A stretch of 64,000 bases of DNA from Melieria omissa (Eukaryota > Arthropoda > Insecta > Diptera > Ulidiidae), in assembly GCA_963971225.1 (NCBI GenBank), contig OZ020269.1:40693264-40757263 (forward strand), given 5' to 3'. This document shows positions 53,536 to 62,748 of the stretch, piece after piece. The notes beneath the pieces are model-generated. The model searched no databases. It worked only from the letters and a program-made list of their open reading frames with translations, and had not been told where the DNA came from. Made by a program: the position numbers and the translations under genes. How positions within the stretch are numbered: the first letter of the stretch is position 1; the number at the start of each line of letters is the position of its first letter.

Positions 53536-55193
53536 GGGGCGGAGGTAAGAGCGGTACGCAACATTTCGTAGGCCTCTCGGCACTCATCATTGAAATGAAA
53601 CGGGACCTCCTTCTTCGTAAGATTATTCAGAGGACGGGCAATGACCGAGAATGACGGGACAAACCGCCGAAAATATGAGCATAATCCCAAATATGAATGT
53701 AGCTCCTTAGAGTTTTTTGGCACTGGGTAATTTTGTATAGCGTGTATATGGTCCCCACTGGGAGTAATACCAGACGCTGAGACATTGTATCCCAGATATT
53801 CAATCTGTTCGTAAGCAAACTTGCACTTTGACAATCGCAACTCTAGTCCATTACGAGCAAGACAGCGCAGGACGTCGATTATCAACTCCATATGCTCGGC
53901 AATGTCCCTTGAGGCGATCACAATATCGTCAAAATAGACTACAATAAGTCCGGTATCGGTAAAAGGCTTAAGGATTCGCGATATGAACCGCTGAAACACT
54001 GAGGGTGCATTTCTCAGCCCGAATGGCATTCGGATGTACTCGTATTGACCACTCGGGGTTACGAAAGAAGTGTATCGCGTCGAGTCATCCGCCATTTTCA
54101 CGTGGTGAAAACCATTCTTAAGATCAAGCAACGTAAATATTTTCTTATTGCCGAGATATTCAAGGCAATCGTCAATTAACGGAATAGGAAAATTGTCTCG
54201 TATTGTCAATTTATTGAGCGCTCTATAATCAACACACATGCGCGTTTCACCATTTTTCTTCTTAACTAACACAATAGGTGAAGCATAGGGTGAATCGCTG
54301 ACTCTGATTACTTCGCGTCGCAGAAGGTCACTTATGATCGCACTCACTTCATCCTTCTCGCGGTAAGAGAGTCGCCGAGGCGAGCAAAAGAACGGCGTAT
54401 CGGTGGTGAGGCGTATCGTCATATCATAATTCGGGACAGTCACCGAACTTTGATCAAACTTCAAATATTCGGAGGTAATCCCGTGGCGTAAGCAGTCACG
54501 GAACGGTGCAGCAAGCTGCGGATCAATGTCAATTTCGTCGGAAGATACAAGAACCCAAGGATTCTGAGAATTTTGGAACTCATCAAGCGCCTCAATGGCA
54601 CCAGGCCGCGACAATGTTCGACGCGGAGTGGCAAAGAAATTTGAAACAATTCCCTTCCGATTAATGAGAATTCGCCTGGATGAGCCCCCACTTTCACTTA
54701 CACTATTCAATTGAGCCACTTCGGAAGTCAGAGGTGAATTACAACCAATTACACCTGTGCATTTGGAATCACTCGACTTAAACACAACACTCACCATCTG
54801 AAGTGCGCTCATGGTCTGAGTTGTCCCCTCGTCATCACCGTCGTCATCTTCTCGAACGATAGGTCGGGCACTGTGGACGCCTACGAACGCGGCTCGTTGT
54901 TTCTTCGGGGCTGACGGGCAGTCAGCTTGTTGGTGGCCAAGGTTGCCACATCGGAAGCACGAACCAGGAACGCGACGCTCTTTTGGACACTCAGAGGAAA
55001 AATGCCCATAGCCGGAACAATTAAAGCAGCGTGGTCCACTAGCTGCGGCGGAAGTCGGAAGTTTGGTGTGGGTGGCGCTCGTCGGAGGTGTGACAGCTGG
55101 AATCGGAAGGCGCACTTCGGAGCGGCGCAATTTCAGCTTGTCGTAGCGAACCATCAGCTCCTTCAGCTGCTGGATGTCGGTTGCGCCATACAA
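53481..55193 (-). pseudogene. Gypsy C Gag knuckles - protease region - reverse transcriptase
   Basis: 570-codon open frame. Near the start are two CCHC knuckles (CFNCSGYGHFSSEC, CFRCGNLGHQQADC), then a spacer, then reverse transcriptase: YASPIVLVKKKNGETRMCVD, NFPIPLIDD, FTLLDLKNGFHHV, MPFGLRNAPSVFQRFI and catalytic VVYFDDIVIAS, thumb YLGLCSYFRRFVPSF, ending SAPVLTIYD where the deletion begins. The RT itself looks intact. I could not see a clear DSG/DTG protease motif in the spacer. The 11 residues after TIYD are out of frame with the integrase remnant. Gag-pol fusion in one frame is as in mdg1/micropia-like elements, by inference. Confidence 0.87.
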
Positions 55194-56050
55194 GATCGAA
55201 ATATCGGAGGTACGATCTTGTAGACGGCAATTATCGCTTCAAAAAATGCCCATAGCCGGAACAATTAAGCGTGGTCCACTAGCTGCGGCGGAAGTCGGAA
55301 GTTTGGTGTGGGTGGCACTCGTCGGAGGTGTGACAGCTGGAATCGGAAGGCGCACTTCGGAGCGGCGCAATTTCAAACAATTAAAGCAGCGTGGTCCACT
55401 AGCTGCGGCGGAAGTCGGAAGTTTGGTGTGGGTGGCGCTCGTCGGAGGGGTGACAGCTGGAATCTGAAGGCGCACTTCGGAGCGGCGCAATTTCAGCTTG
55501 CCGTAGCGAACCATCAGCTCCTTCAGCAGCTGGATGTCGGTTGCGCCATACAAGATCGAAATATCGGAGGTACGATCTTGTAGGCCGGCAATTATCGCTT
55601 CAATGACTTCGTTGGCTTCGATGTCTGCATGTGAGGCAATCTCCACCATAATAAGGACGTACCGGAGGCTCATCTCGTTTTTCTTCTTAAAACGCTGACG
55701 CAGCTGGTCGTAGACTTCTTGGCGGCTCGTACGGCGATCGAACTCAGCCACTAGCATAGGACGCAACTCCGCCCAATTGGCGACATTAATTGACACTCAG
55801 AGGAAAAATGCCCATAGCCGAACAATTAAAGCAGCGTGGTCCACTAGCTGCGGCGGAAGTCGGAAGTTTGGTGTGGGTGGCGCTCGTCGGAGGGGTGACA
55901 GCTGGAATCGGAAGGCGCACTTCGGAGCGGCGCAATTTCAGCTTGTCGTAGCGAACCATCAGCTCCTTCAGCTGCTGGATGTCGGTTGCGCCATACAAGA
56001 TCGAAATATCGGAGGTACGATCTTGTAGGCCGGCAATTATCGCTTCAATG
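55003..56050 (-). repeat. Four-fold amplified gag segment
   Basis: A segment encoding LKLRRSEVRLPIPAVTPPT and following residues occurs four times, marked by GTGGTCCACTAGCTGCGG at 55031, 55271, 55391 and 55836. Unit lengths differ (240, 120, 445 bases apart), so these are partial duplications. All are in the same orientation. One copy of the upstream gag (WAELRPMLVAEFDRRTS, 55796 on) lies between the third and fourth. Confidence 0.88.
55239..55796 (-). pseudogene. Gypsy C gag fragment with internal duplication
   Basis: Frame reads MSINVANWAELRPML, VYDQLRQRFKKKNE, ASHADIEANEVIEAIIAGLQ, then two partial copies of the LKLRRSEVRL-TSAAASGPR stretch. It resembles a capsid C-terminal domain followed by the basic linker before the zinc knuckles. 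The knuckles themselves are only in the copy that joins the pol frame at 55193. Confidence 0.75.
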
Positions 56051-56058
56051 ACTTCGTT

Positions 56059-56358
56059 GGACACTGCACTAACTCGCGCTGTTGTAAAATGGCGGCGGGT
56101 GCTCCGCTGGACACTTCACTAACTTACGTTGTTGTGAAATCGAGGCGGGTGCACCGCTGGACGATGCACTAACCCGCGTTGTTATGAAATTGCGGCGGGT
56201 GCTCCGCTGGACACTGCACTAACTCGCGCTGTTGTAAAATGGCGGCGGGTGCTCCGCCGGACACTGCACTAACTTGCGCTGTTGTAAAATGGCGGCGGGT
56301 GCTCCGCTGGACACTTCACTAACTCACGTTGTTGTGAAATCGTTGGCCGACACTCAGA
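56059..56358 (-). repeat. 50-bp tandem array, six units, in gypsy C leader
   Basis: Units start with GGACACTGCACTAACTCGCG (variants) at 56059, 56109, 56159, 56209, 56259 and 56309, an exact 50-bp period. It lies between the primer site and gag. Unit sequences vary by up to about ten bases. Confidence 0.92.
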
Positions 56359-56369
56359 GTAGGTCTTTT

Positions 56370-56384
56370 ATCCCACTTCTGAAC
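56370..56384 (-). promoter_or_regulatory. Primer binding site of gypsy C, degenerate tRNA-Leu type
   Basis: Minus strand GTTCAGAAGTGGGAT directly after the LTR. Thirteen bases (TCAGAAGTGGGAT) match the tRNA-Leu-type site of element B; the first bases are changed. Confidence 0.65.
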
Positions 56385-57476
56385 TGTAGTAAGCTTATTT
56401 TTTCTAACTTTCAGCTGACTTGCTTTATTTAATAGAAGTGTGTAATACAAAGGATTGGACAAAACAATATATGAGGTAACTGGTGTCGTGCCGACTCCGC
56501 TCGGCACGTCCGTCTCGTTCGCTGTCACTTATGGCCAAACTCCATAAAGCGCGTTTCAGGCGTATCGTGGTTTTTGGCGTTTCTCGTGTTTCGAGAAAAA
56601 GTTGAATCAGTGTATTTGTATGAAGCAAACTCCATGACTACGCCCGAAACGCGGCAAAAGTTGAACTATTTTCAACTTTCTCTCGCGTTTCTCGCTAAAT
56701 GACGTCAAACAGCTGACAGAGCTCCTAAAGATGTCATACATTATGTGGTTAAATGGTAATGCCGATAACAAACTTGTGTTATCGCAAAAGTCGGATGCAT
56801 TTATTTTACACAAAAGCTATTAAATACATTTACGAAACATTTGAAATTCAATATTTTAACATAAAATGTGGAGAAATTCCTAAAAATTAGCATAATTCTT
56901 TGACAGACGAAACTTAGTCTTCGCTGTATTGGAAATTCGATAGCTTATTCGTTGTCGATCGAATTTTGCTCATCCCTGTGAAATAAATTGCTACAAATTG
57001 AATTCAACTGAATCTTTTTTTTTATTTTTGCAATGTTCCATATGCATTTAATGTGTTTAAAATGAAATCAGTAAATTCTATAAAGTCTATAACGTCGTAT
57101 AGCAATTTCATTTCGTAGTTTTTCACAATTCACAACGAAATCAATCAGCAGTTTGCCAATTAAAAATTAGCATCAACTGACGTAAGAAGAAGCTGACGCG
57201 TGAAACGCGCTTTATGGAGTTTGACCATTTGCAACGCGAATAACGCGAGAAACGCCATAACCCGACAAACCCCGAACGCCTGAAACGCGCTTTATGGAGT
57301 TTGGCCATTATTCGTCTCCCCGTGTCTTTCGCGCGGTTTTCACTTGCTACTTTGGCTTTTGGCGGCAACGTCAGCCATCATGCCGCGAGTAGTGCCATCC
57401 CTCGAGTGTTGCCAATGCACACTGAACAGTGCCACTGCTCGGGTGATGCCACCGTACCATTAAATACTTAAATACA
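56385..57476 (-). repeat. 5' LTR of gypsy C, interrupted by MITE
   Basis: Without the 779-base insertion it is 313 bp, five longer than its partner owing to a small duplication next to the end (ATACTTAAATACA). Confidence 0.88.
56532..57307. mobile_element. TTA-flanked inverted-repeat element in LTR (PIF/Harbinger-type?)
   Basis: 776 bp with ends TGGCCAAACTCCATAAAGCG and exact inverse. TTA at 56529-56531 and 57308-57310; the partner LTR shows the empty site with one TTA. A second, internal copy of the right end lies at about 57188-57230. No transposase frame. The superfamily is inferred from the 3-bp TWA duplication only. Confidence 0.9.
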
Positions 57477-57480
57477 ATAG

Positions 57481-59685
57481 CAAGGTGTATGGAAGAAGTG
57501 CAGAATACCACACCCTCTTAAAAAATTTTTTATTGTTTTTTTTATCGTTAGAATCGATTGATAATTTTTTGAGAAATTCGGATATATAACTGGGACTATG
57601 GGGGCGGACCACGCCCTCTGTGAATGTTTCCGCAGCAAAATGTTAAGTTTGTTAGACTAAGAAAATATGGGTGTGGTATTCTGCATTTGAGCCAGGTGTA
57701 TTAATAAGGCACTACTGCAAAAACAAAATCCCCATGTATTTTGTTAGTGCTTTTGGGCATGCCGATTGTTAAAATCCGGCGGGCGGTCATTTTTACCATT
57801 TCGACAGTTAGCATGCCTATTCGCGAAAAATCAAAAGAAAATCAGAAGAAATCAAAAGAAAATAAGAAAAAAAGTTTAATCAGCTGTGTTGCCACCACCA
57901 GCGATAAAGCGATTGGAAACTGGGAGCGTAAGCCGATTTTTGTGCGTTTTTTGCAATTCACGTATACAGTCCGTGTGTGCTGGCAGTGATCAGCTCTTCA
58001 CTGTGTCTGCTCTTTTCCCGATGTTAGGGATTCCTTTCAATTATTTGCTTTTTAAAGTATTTTCTTATTAATTTTCTGCATTAAATGCCAACACATGAAC
58101 TTTGTTGGTTTCATTATGTAAATATTAATGAAAAATATACCAAAGAACACACAGCTAAATGCATTGAATATGATGGGTCAATTGCCGTCCTTTTTATTTC
58201 GCATTTCTTCATTTAGCGAATCTCTAACGATCAGATCAGATCAGGTATGCTTTTGGTGCTAAATGCTCTAGTTTGACCGCATGGTTGTTTTTATTGGATG
58301 CAGCTAATAAAATTTTAATTCAATTAAATTAAAAGCATACCCAAGGATTAATTTGGCGCTTTTGGGCAATAATATATTTTTCTAGTCCATTTTGTACAAA
58401 CGTATTACGAAATGGCACCAAAAATATACAAATAAAAAGACAAATTTCTTTGGTCACAAAAAATGACACACCAGCAACACTGGAATTTTGAAATGAACTA
58501 GAACAACAACCCCGTTTTAGAAATTTATATGGACAACTACGTTCCTGATCAAGCTTGGGGCCTACTAGTAGGCCCCAAGGTTGCAATTTTGCAATAATAT
58601 TAGTGTAATTCTGTGCATGTATTTCTACCGGCTCTCCCAATTTCACATCGCCTAATCGCTGGTACCAACAAAGTTCCTACTGATATTGCTGCGAACTCAG
58701 CTGATGTTGCTAACGGTATTTCTCTCGCCCAATCTGATGTTGGTGCTGCCAGCTTGGTATATTAACAAGGTACGCCAGGCTGAGAGAGCCGCCAAAATAA
58801 GGGGGCCAAATCAGATTTGCTTTTTGTTAGAAACTGCGTTTATGTAGGACGAATGTTATAATTAGTTAGTTTTAATAGAATGCCACAAAGATAGTTTGGT
58901 ATTAATTGTTATAGTGTTGCTGAATGTCTTATACATTTTTTGCCCAATCAAAAATATAAATTTAATGTAAAATTCTATGGAAGAGTTTTTGATAATTTTT
59001 TATTTACGTAAAATCTTTTTCTCAATTGTTTTTGTTTTAAATCTTTGTTTAAGTTCCTTATTCTAAAATATATTCTACATTAAAATAAAGTTGTTTTATT
59101 TCTTCAGCAACCTGAACAGAATTAGGAAAAGAACATACAACTTCGCACAAATTGCTAACACATAAAATTTTCAATGTTCAACGAAGACAATTAAATAAAA
59201 AGGGATTTGGAAAGAAAGGAAGACGTTTTTAATAACCCGTAATAATTTTCCGTCCCGTTCTTTGGAACTATTTTACGGCTCACATTTAATGCTTGTTTAA
59301 AAGAACTAAAATAAGAAAATCTAATATTGTAAATTTATGGTCACTTCATTCGCCATGGAACCATACAGGTGTAAAATATTTATACACTACATTCCGTTTA
59401 GCTGCATTCACCTTCGATGCACATGATTTGTGGCACTTAAGCGAAAAATGCAGCTAAGAGGAATATCTAAAAAAGTTTTTGGAAACAGCTAAATTTTGTT
59501 GATATAGATCCTTGGCAGACCTATATAAAAATGTCAAAATATATCAAAATATATTTAATATATATATATTATATATATATCTAAAATTTGCATGAACGAA
59601 TCTATTGAATTATTGAAAAGATAACACCAGTGTAGGACTGAACAAATTTTTATTAGCAAATGAACCGCTATCTTATAGATGCTTA
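57481..59685. other. Spacer, mostly unrecognised, with R4 repeat
   Basis: 59190-59375 is repeat family R4. 59520-59585 is (TA)n-rich. Minus-strand frame 58329-58646 (MKLGEPVEIHAQNYTNII) has no domain I recognise. 57590-57640 contains GGGCGGACCACGCCCTC, a possible diverged R3 trace. No gene supported. Confidence 0.5.
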
Positions 59686-59693
59686 TGCACACA

Positions 59694-60607
59694 TAACCAT
59701 GCCATCTATCCTTTTTTTCGCGGGATACTCCTTTTTTTCAGCTTCTAAAACCCAATCCCGCGAAAATTTTCGAAATACTTTGTTTTCTATATAAATCCTT
59801 CTTTTCTCATACAAAATTCCCAACGTATACCGTTGAAAAACAAATGACAAGGAGGTGGTCATTAAAGCAGCTGAAGATATTTGAGTGGGCAATGTTGATG
59901 AGGACTCCAACATGGGAGGATGTTAAAGTGGTGATGTTAAAATTGGATGGGCTCAACTTGTACGACGCAAAACAAATATCAGCGAAATTGCACGCACAAT
60001 ATGGATACGTTGAAAAACTACTGCAGTGATGATAAAATTAAACAGTGGAGAAATGATAATGGTTGCATTTCGGATCGATGGACAGAAATATTCAATCATG
60101 TGTATGCTGAAAACTGCGACTAAACCGAGATAGCCAGTTTGATTGAGTATATTTTGTGTTTGCCAGGGACGAGTGCTTCAGTTGAGAGAGTGTTTTCTGC
60201 CGTTAATAAATCTTGGACGGAAGAAAAGTCCCGACTAAAACTCGACACTCTAAAAGCGATGCTCATGGTGAAATGCAACTTGACATATTCATGTGTAGAG
60301 TTCTACCACTTTTTGAAAACGAAATCTGATTTACTCCGCCAAATTGCTAAAAAGGGGAAATATTCCACCATATGTGATGCCAATGCGTGTGCGATTGACT
60401 TTGAAGACGATGAGGACGCCGACGACAACGATGAAGTTGCAGCAATGCTAGTTGATATGGATAAATAAAATATGTATTGTTTTTCAGAAAAATTTTAAAT
60501 TTTGTTTTTCCTTTTTTTCATGCTTTTTTTTCAATTCGAAATCACGCGAAATTGTCAAACCTAGTGGAGTTATCCTTCTTTTCAGCCAAAAAGAGATGGC
60601 ATGGTTA
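59694..60607 (+). mobile_element. hAT element remnant, 8-bp duplication
   Basis: Ends TAACCATGCCATCT and exact inverse. Left flank TGCACACA (59686-59693); right flank TGCATACA once the SINE at the right end is removed (60946-60953): 7 of 8 match. Contains the C-terminal part of a hAT transposase. 914 bp, so most of the coding region is deleted. Confidence 0.78.
60139..60468 (+). pseudogene. hAT transposase C-terminal (dimerisation) fragment
   Basis: Frame contains LCLPGTSASVERVFSAVNKS, then EKSRLKLDTLKAMLMVKCNL, the hAT-C dimerisation signature (lPxTSaxsERvFS ... L...l..ll.vkxN). It ends with an acidic tail (FEDDEDADDNDE) and stop at 60468. Upstream, 59844-60029 (FEWAMLMRTPTWEDVKVV) may be another piece in a different frame. 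The BED finger and most of the RNase H-like fold are absent. Confidence 0.82.
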
Positions 60608-60608
60608 T

Positions 60609-60937
60609 AATAATTTTTAATTGATTGGCACGACAGCCCGCTTACGCGAGACTAAGGCCTAGCTTCCCGCAGCCACCCGTGTTGTGCGTGTGAATTTGTA
60701 CGCGGGTGGAAGGGACCTACAGTTTTATGCCGGTTCCGAACGGCAGGTTGGGAGCTTTTTCATAGGCAATTTTTACTCTCAGAGGTTTGCCATTTCCAGC
60801 TGAGAGGACAGCCACCGAAAGAGAAAACGAGTTTCCCGTTATTTTTTTAAGTGTTATTACATGCAGTATTCGAACTTGCGTCGCTCTGCATTCGACTCGC
60901 TGGACCGCGCACTAACCAACTGAGCCACGGCGGCTGC
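60609..60937 (-). mobile_element. tRNA-derived SINE, copy B, 9-bp duplication
   Basis: CATGGTTAT lies at 60600-60608 and 60938-60946. On the minus strand the element starts CAGCCGCCGTGGCTCAGTTGG (box A) with box B AAGTTCGAATAC, continues into the body shared with 21560-21843 and ends AT-rich. It inserted into the right terminus of the hAT remnant. Confidence 0.88.
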
Positions 60938-60966
60938 CATGGTTATGCATACATAATATGTATGTA

Positions 60967-61700
60967 CCAGGTATGCGCCTATGAAACCGGTAACGACATC
61001 TAGCGGTAAATAGCCGAATATTTATAAACTTCGGAACCGTACCAAATGTCATGTTTACTTCTTCTGTCATATGTCAACAATATTCAGTTCACAATTTGTC
61101 AAGTTTCATCCAACAACGCATTGTTTGACGGTCCGGAAAATGTCGGATTACGTGCCTACAAATTACGATTTGCGGACACAGTGCGTGGTGTCATATGGTA
61201 TGACCTTCTAAAACCTGGTGAAACGGTTAACGGTGAACGTTACCAACAACAATTGGCCGATTTGAACCGTGCTATACGCCAAAAACGCCCAGAATATGAA
61301 GCCAGGCAACACAAAGTGATTTTCCTCGATGACAACGCACCACCACACCGCACTAGAGCCACCAAAGAATTGGTTGCATCGTACAACTGGGAAGCTCTTG
61401 CTCATGCGGCTTACTCACCAGACTTGGCGCCTTCGGATTATCACATGTTCGCATCGATGGGCCACGCATTAACGGAACGGCGCTTCAATTCTCACGCAGA
61501 AGTCAAAAAATGGATCGATGATTGGTTTCAGGCAAAAGACGAAACATTTTTTTGGCGAGGCTTCCATAAATTGCCTGAGAGATGGGAAAAATGTGTAGCT
61601 AGCGATGGCCATTACTTTGAAGAATAAAATTGTAATCATTTCCTCACAATAAACGTGTTTTTTTCAAAAATAATTACCGGTTTCATAGGCGCATACCTGG
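60967..61700 (+). mobile_element. mariner element copy 2, deleted, TA duplication
   Basis: Ends CCAGGTATGCGCCTATGAAA with inverse at the right, flanked by TA (60965-60966, 61701-61702). 734 bp. Nearly identical to 15658-16343 outside the deletions, so both are young relatives, but their internal deletions differ. Confidence 0.95.
61046..61627 (+). pseudogene. mariner transposase remnant, copy 2
   Basis: The open frame from 61046 fuses out-of-frame 5' sequence to the C-terminal half: GVIWYDLLKPGETVN, FLDDNAPPHRTRATKELV, YSPDLAPSDYHMFASMG and KLPERWEKCVASDGHYFEE-stop. The second and third catalytic Asp are present with mariner D34D spacing (FLDDNAPP to SPDLAPSD). The genuine start (MSDYVPTNYDLRTQ, near 61140) is in another frame and breaks off after about 14 residues, so the helix-turn-helix and first Asp are missing. 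Confidence 0.88.
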
Positions 61701-61702
61701 TA

Positions 61703-62484
61703 TACACTGGGTATAATGAAAATATTTATGTACATATTTTTACTGATATGCTTTTATGTAAAATTAGTAGGGCCCTGCGGCTTTGCACGCAAGTTTGAAA
61801 TCAATGGGCCTAATAAATCAAGTTTCTTCATACTACACTCTATGGGTGGTGCCACGCCCCTTTTGTTATTATATTATGCCCAATCCATTCCTCCAGTCGA
61901 ATGGTGTGACCCGGTTTCATTGATATGCGACTTTCATTTCCAAAGTTACAGTCGCAAAAAATTTAGTCGCAAAAAATATACCGCCAGTAGAATTACACAT
62001 CTATTGGTCGATGGTATGCAATTTAACCACTTGAACGACACGTCTAAGCCATGATGCTATATCAAATTTCAATGCTGGCCGACTTATAACTCCGAAGATA
62101 TTTCATATTAAAAACTTGGTTTGTATGGGCAGTATCAGGTCCCTCGTCCGATACCCACCCCATTCCCCATGTCGAAGGGCACATCTAAATCGTAAGTTTG
62201 TGTCAAATCTCTTAACTGTGTGATTTGCAGTTCCAAAGCTAAACATTTGAGTTGCTTAAAAAGTAGAGTACGACCAATTAATCGGCATCGGCTAGTATCG
62301 GCCAATAAAATTGGTATCGGCATCGGCCAAAAAAAAAAGAATCGGCATCGGCTTCGGCCTTTTTTGGCCGATGCCACATCGGTTTTTTTGGGTCGATTTT
62401 CCTGCTTTCATTTCTTGTTTGTTTTTAATTGCAGCTGAATCACACTGTCTTTCTTTTTCATATCTCGCTTTGTATATTTATTAC
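61703..62484. other. Spacer with R3-like repeat and ATCGGC-rich stretch
   Basis: 61845-62110 resembles family R3 (GGTGGTGCCACGCCCC, then TGATATGCGACTTTCATTTCC). 62270-62395 is rich in ATCGGC/GGCCGAT motifs forming short inverted pairs around a poly-A. No gene. Confidence 0.5.
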
Positions 62485-62734
62485 TGGCTAAATGAGTGCT
62501 GTCTCAAGTGATCTGTCGATCCCACCACTAATCCCTTCCTTTCCTTGTCCCTTTGTACTCATGTTTCCCACTACTTTCTGCTCCCCGGCTTCGGCCGTTC
62601 GTATCGTTTAATGTTTATTGTATTCTCTGTAACGACACTTGTTATTCTGACGTCATAGAATAAAGACCACAATCCCTAAACCGCAAACGCGTTTTTTATT
62701 TTTTATACCGGTCCGTGACGATCCGATTTAAACA
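62485..62734 (+). repeat. 5' LTR of BEL copy 4
   Basis: 250 bp, TGGCTAAATGAGTGC...TTTAAACA with GAATAAAGACC (polyadenylation signal). Followed directly by TGGTCC. Confidence 0.9.
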
Positions 62735-62748
62735 TGGTCCTTCGAGCC
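62735..62748 (+). promoter_or_regulatory. Primer binding site of BEL copy 4, tRNA-Tyr type
   Basis: TGGTCCTTCGAGCC immediately after the LTR, no spacer base. Same as copies 2 and 3. Confidence 0.78.

Larger units (their letters stand above)
52816..57476 (-). mobile_element. Gypsy element C, minus strand, ATAG duplication
   Basis: LTRs at 52816-53123 and 56385-57476 (the latter interrupted by a MITE) start TGTAGTAAGC and end ACA. ATAG lies at 52812-52815 and 57477-57480. Order on the minus strand: LTR, primer site, 50-bp tandem array, amplified gag fragments, zinc knuckles, RT, large deletion, integrase C-terminus, LTR. RNase H and the integrase core are deleted. A different family from elements A and B: LTRs unrelated, gag with two knuckles. 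Confidence 0.93.

Noticed and set aside
58329..58646. 105-codon minus-strand frame, considered as a gene
   Set aside because: No domain, no splice context and low-complexity hydrophobic second half; not supportable.
62270..62395. ATCGGC-rich stretch considered as a regulatory array
   Set aside because: Irregular spacing and flanking low complexity; more like a degenerate simple repeat.
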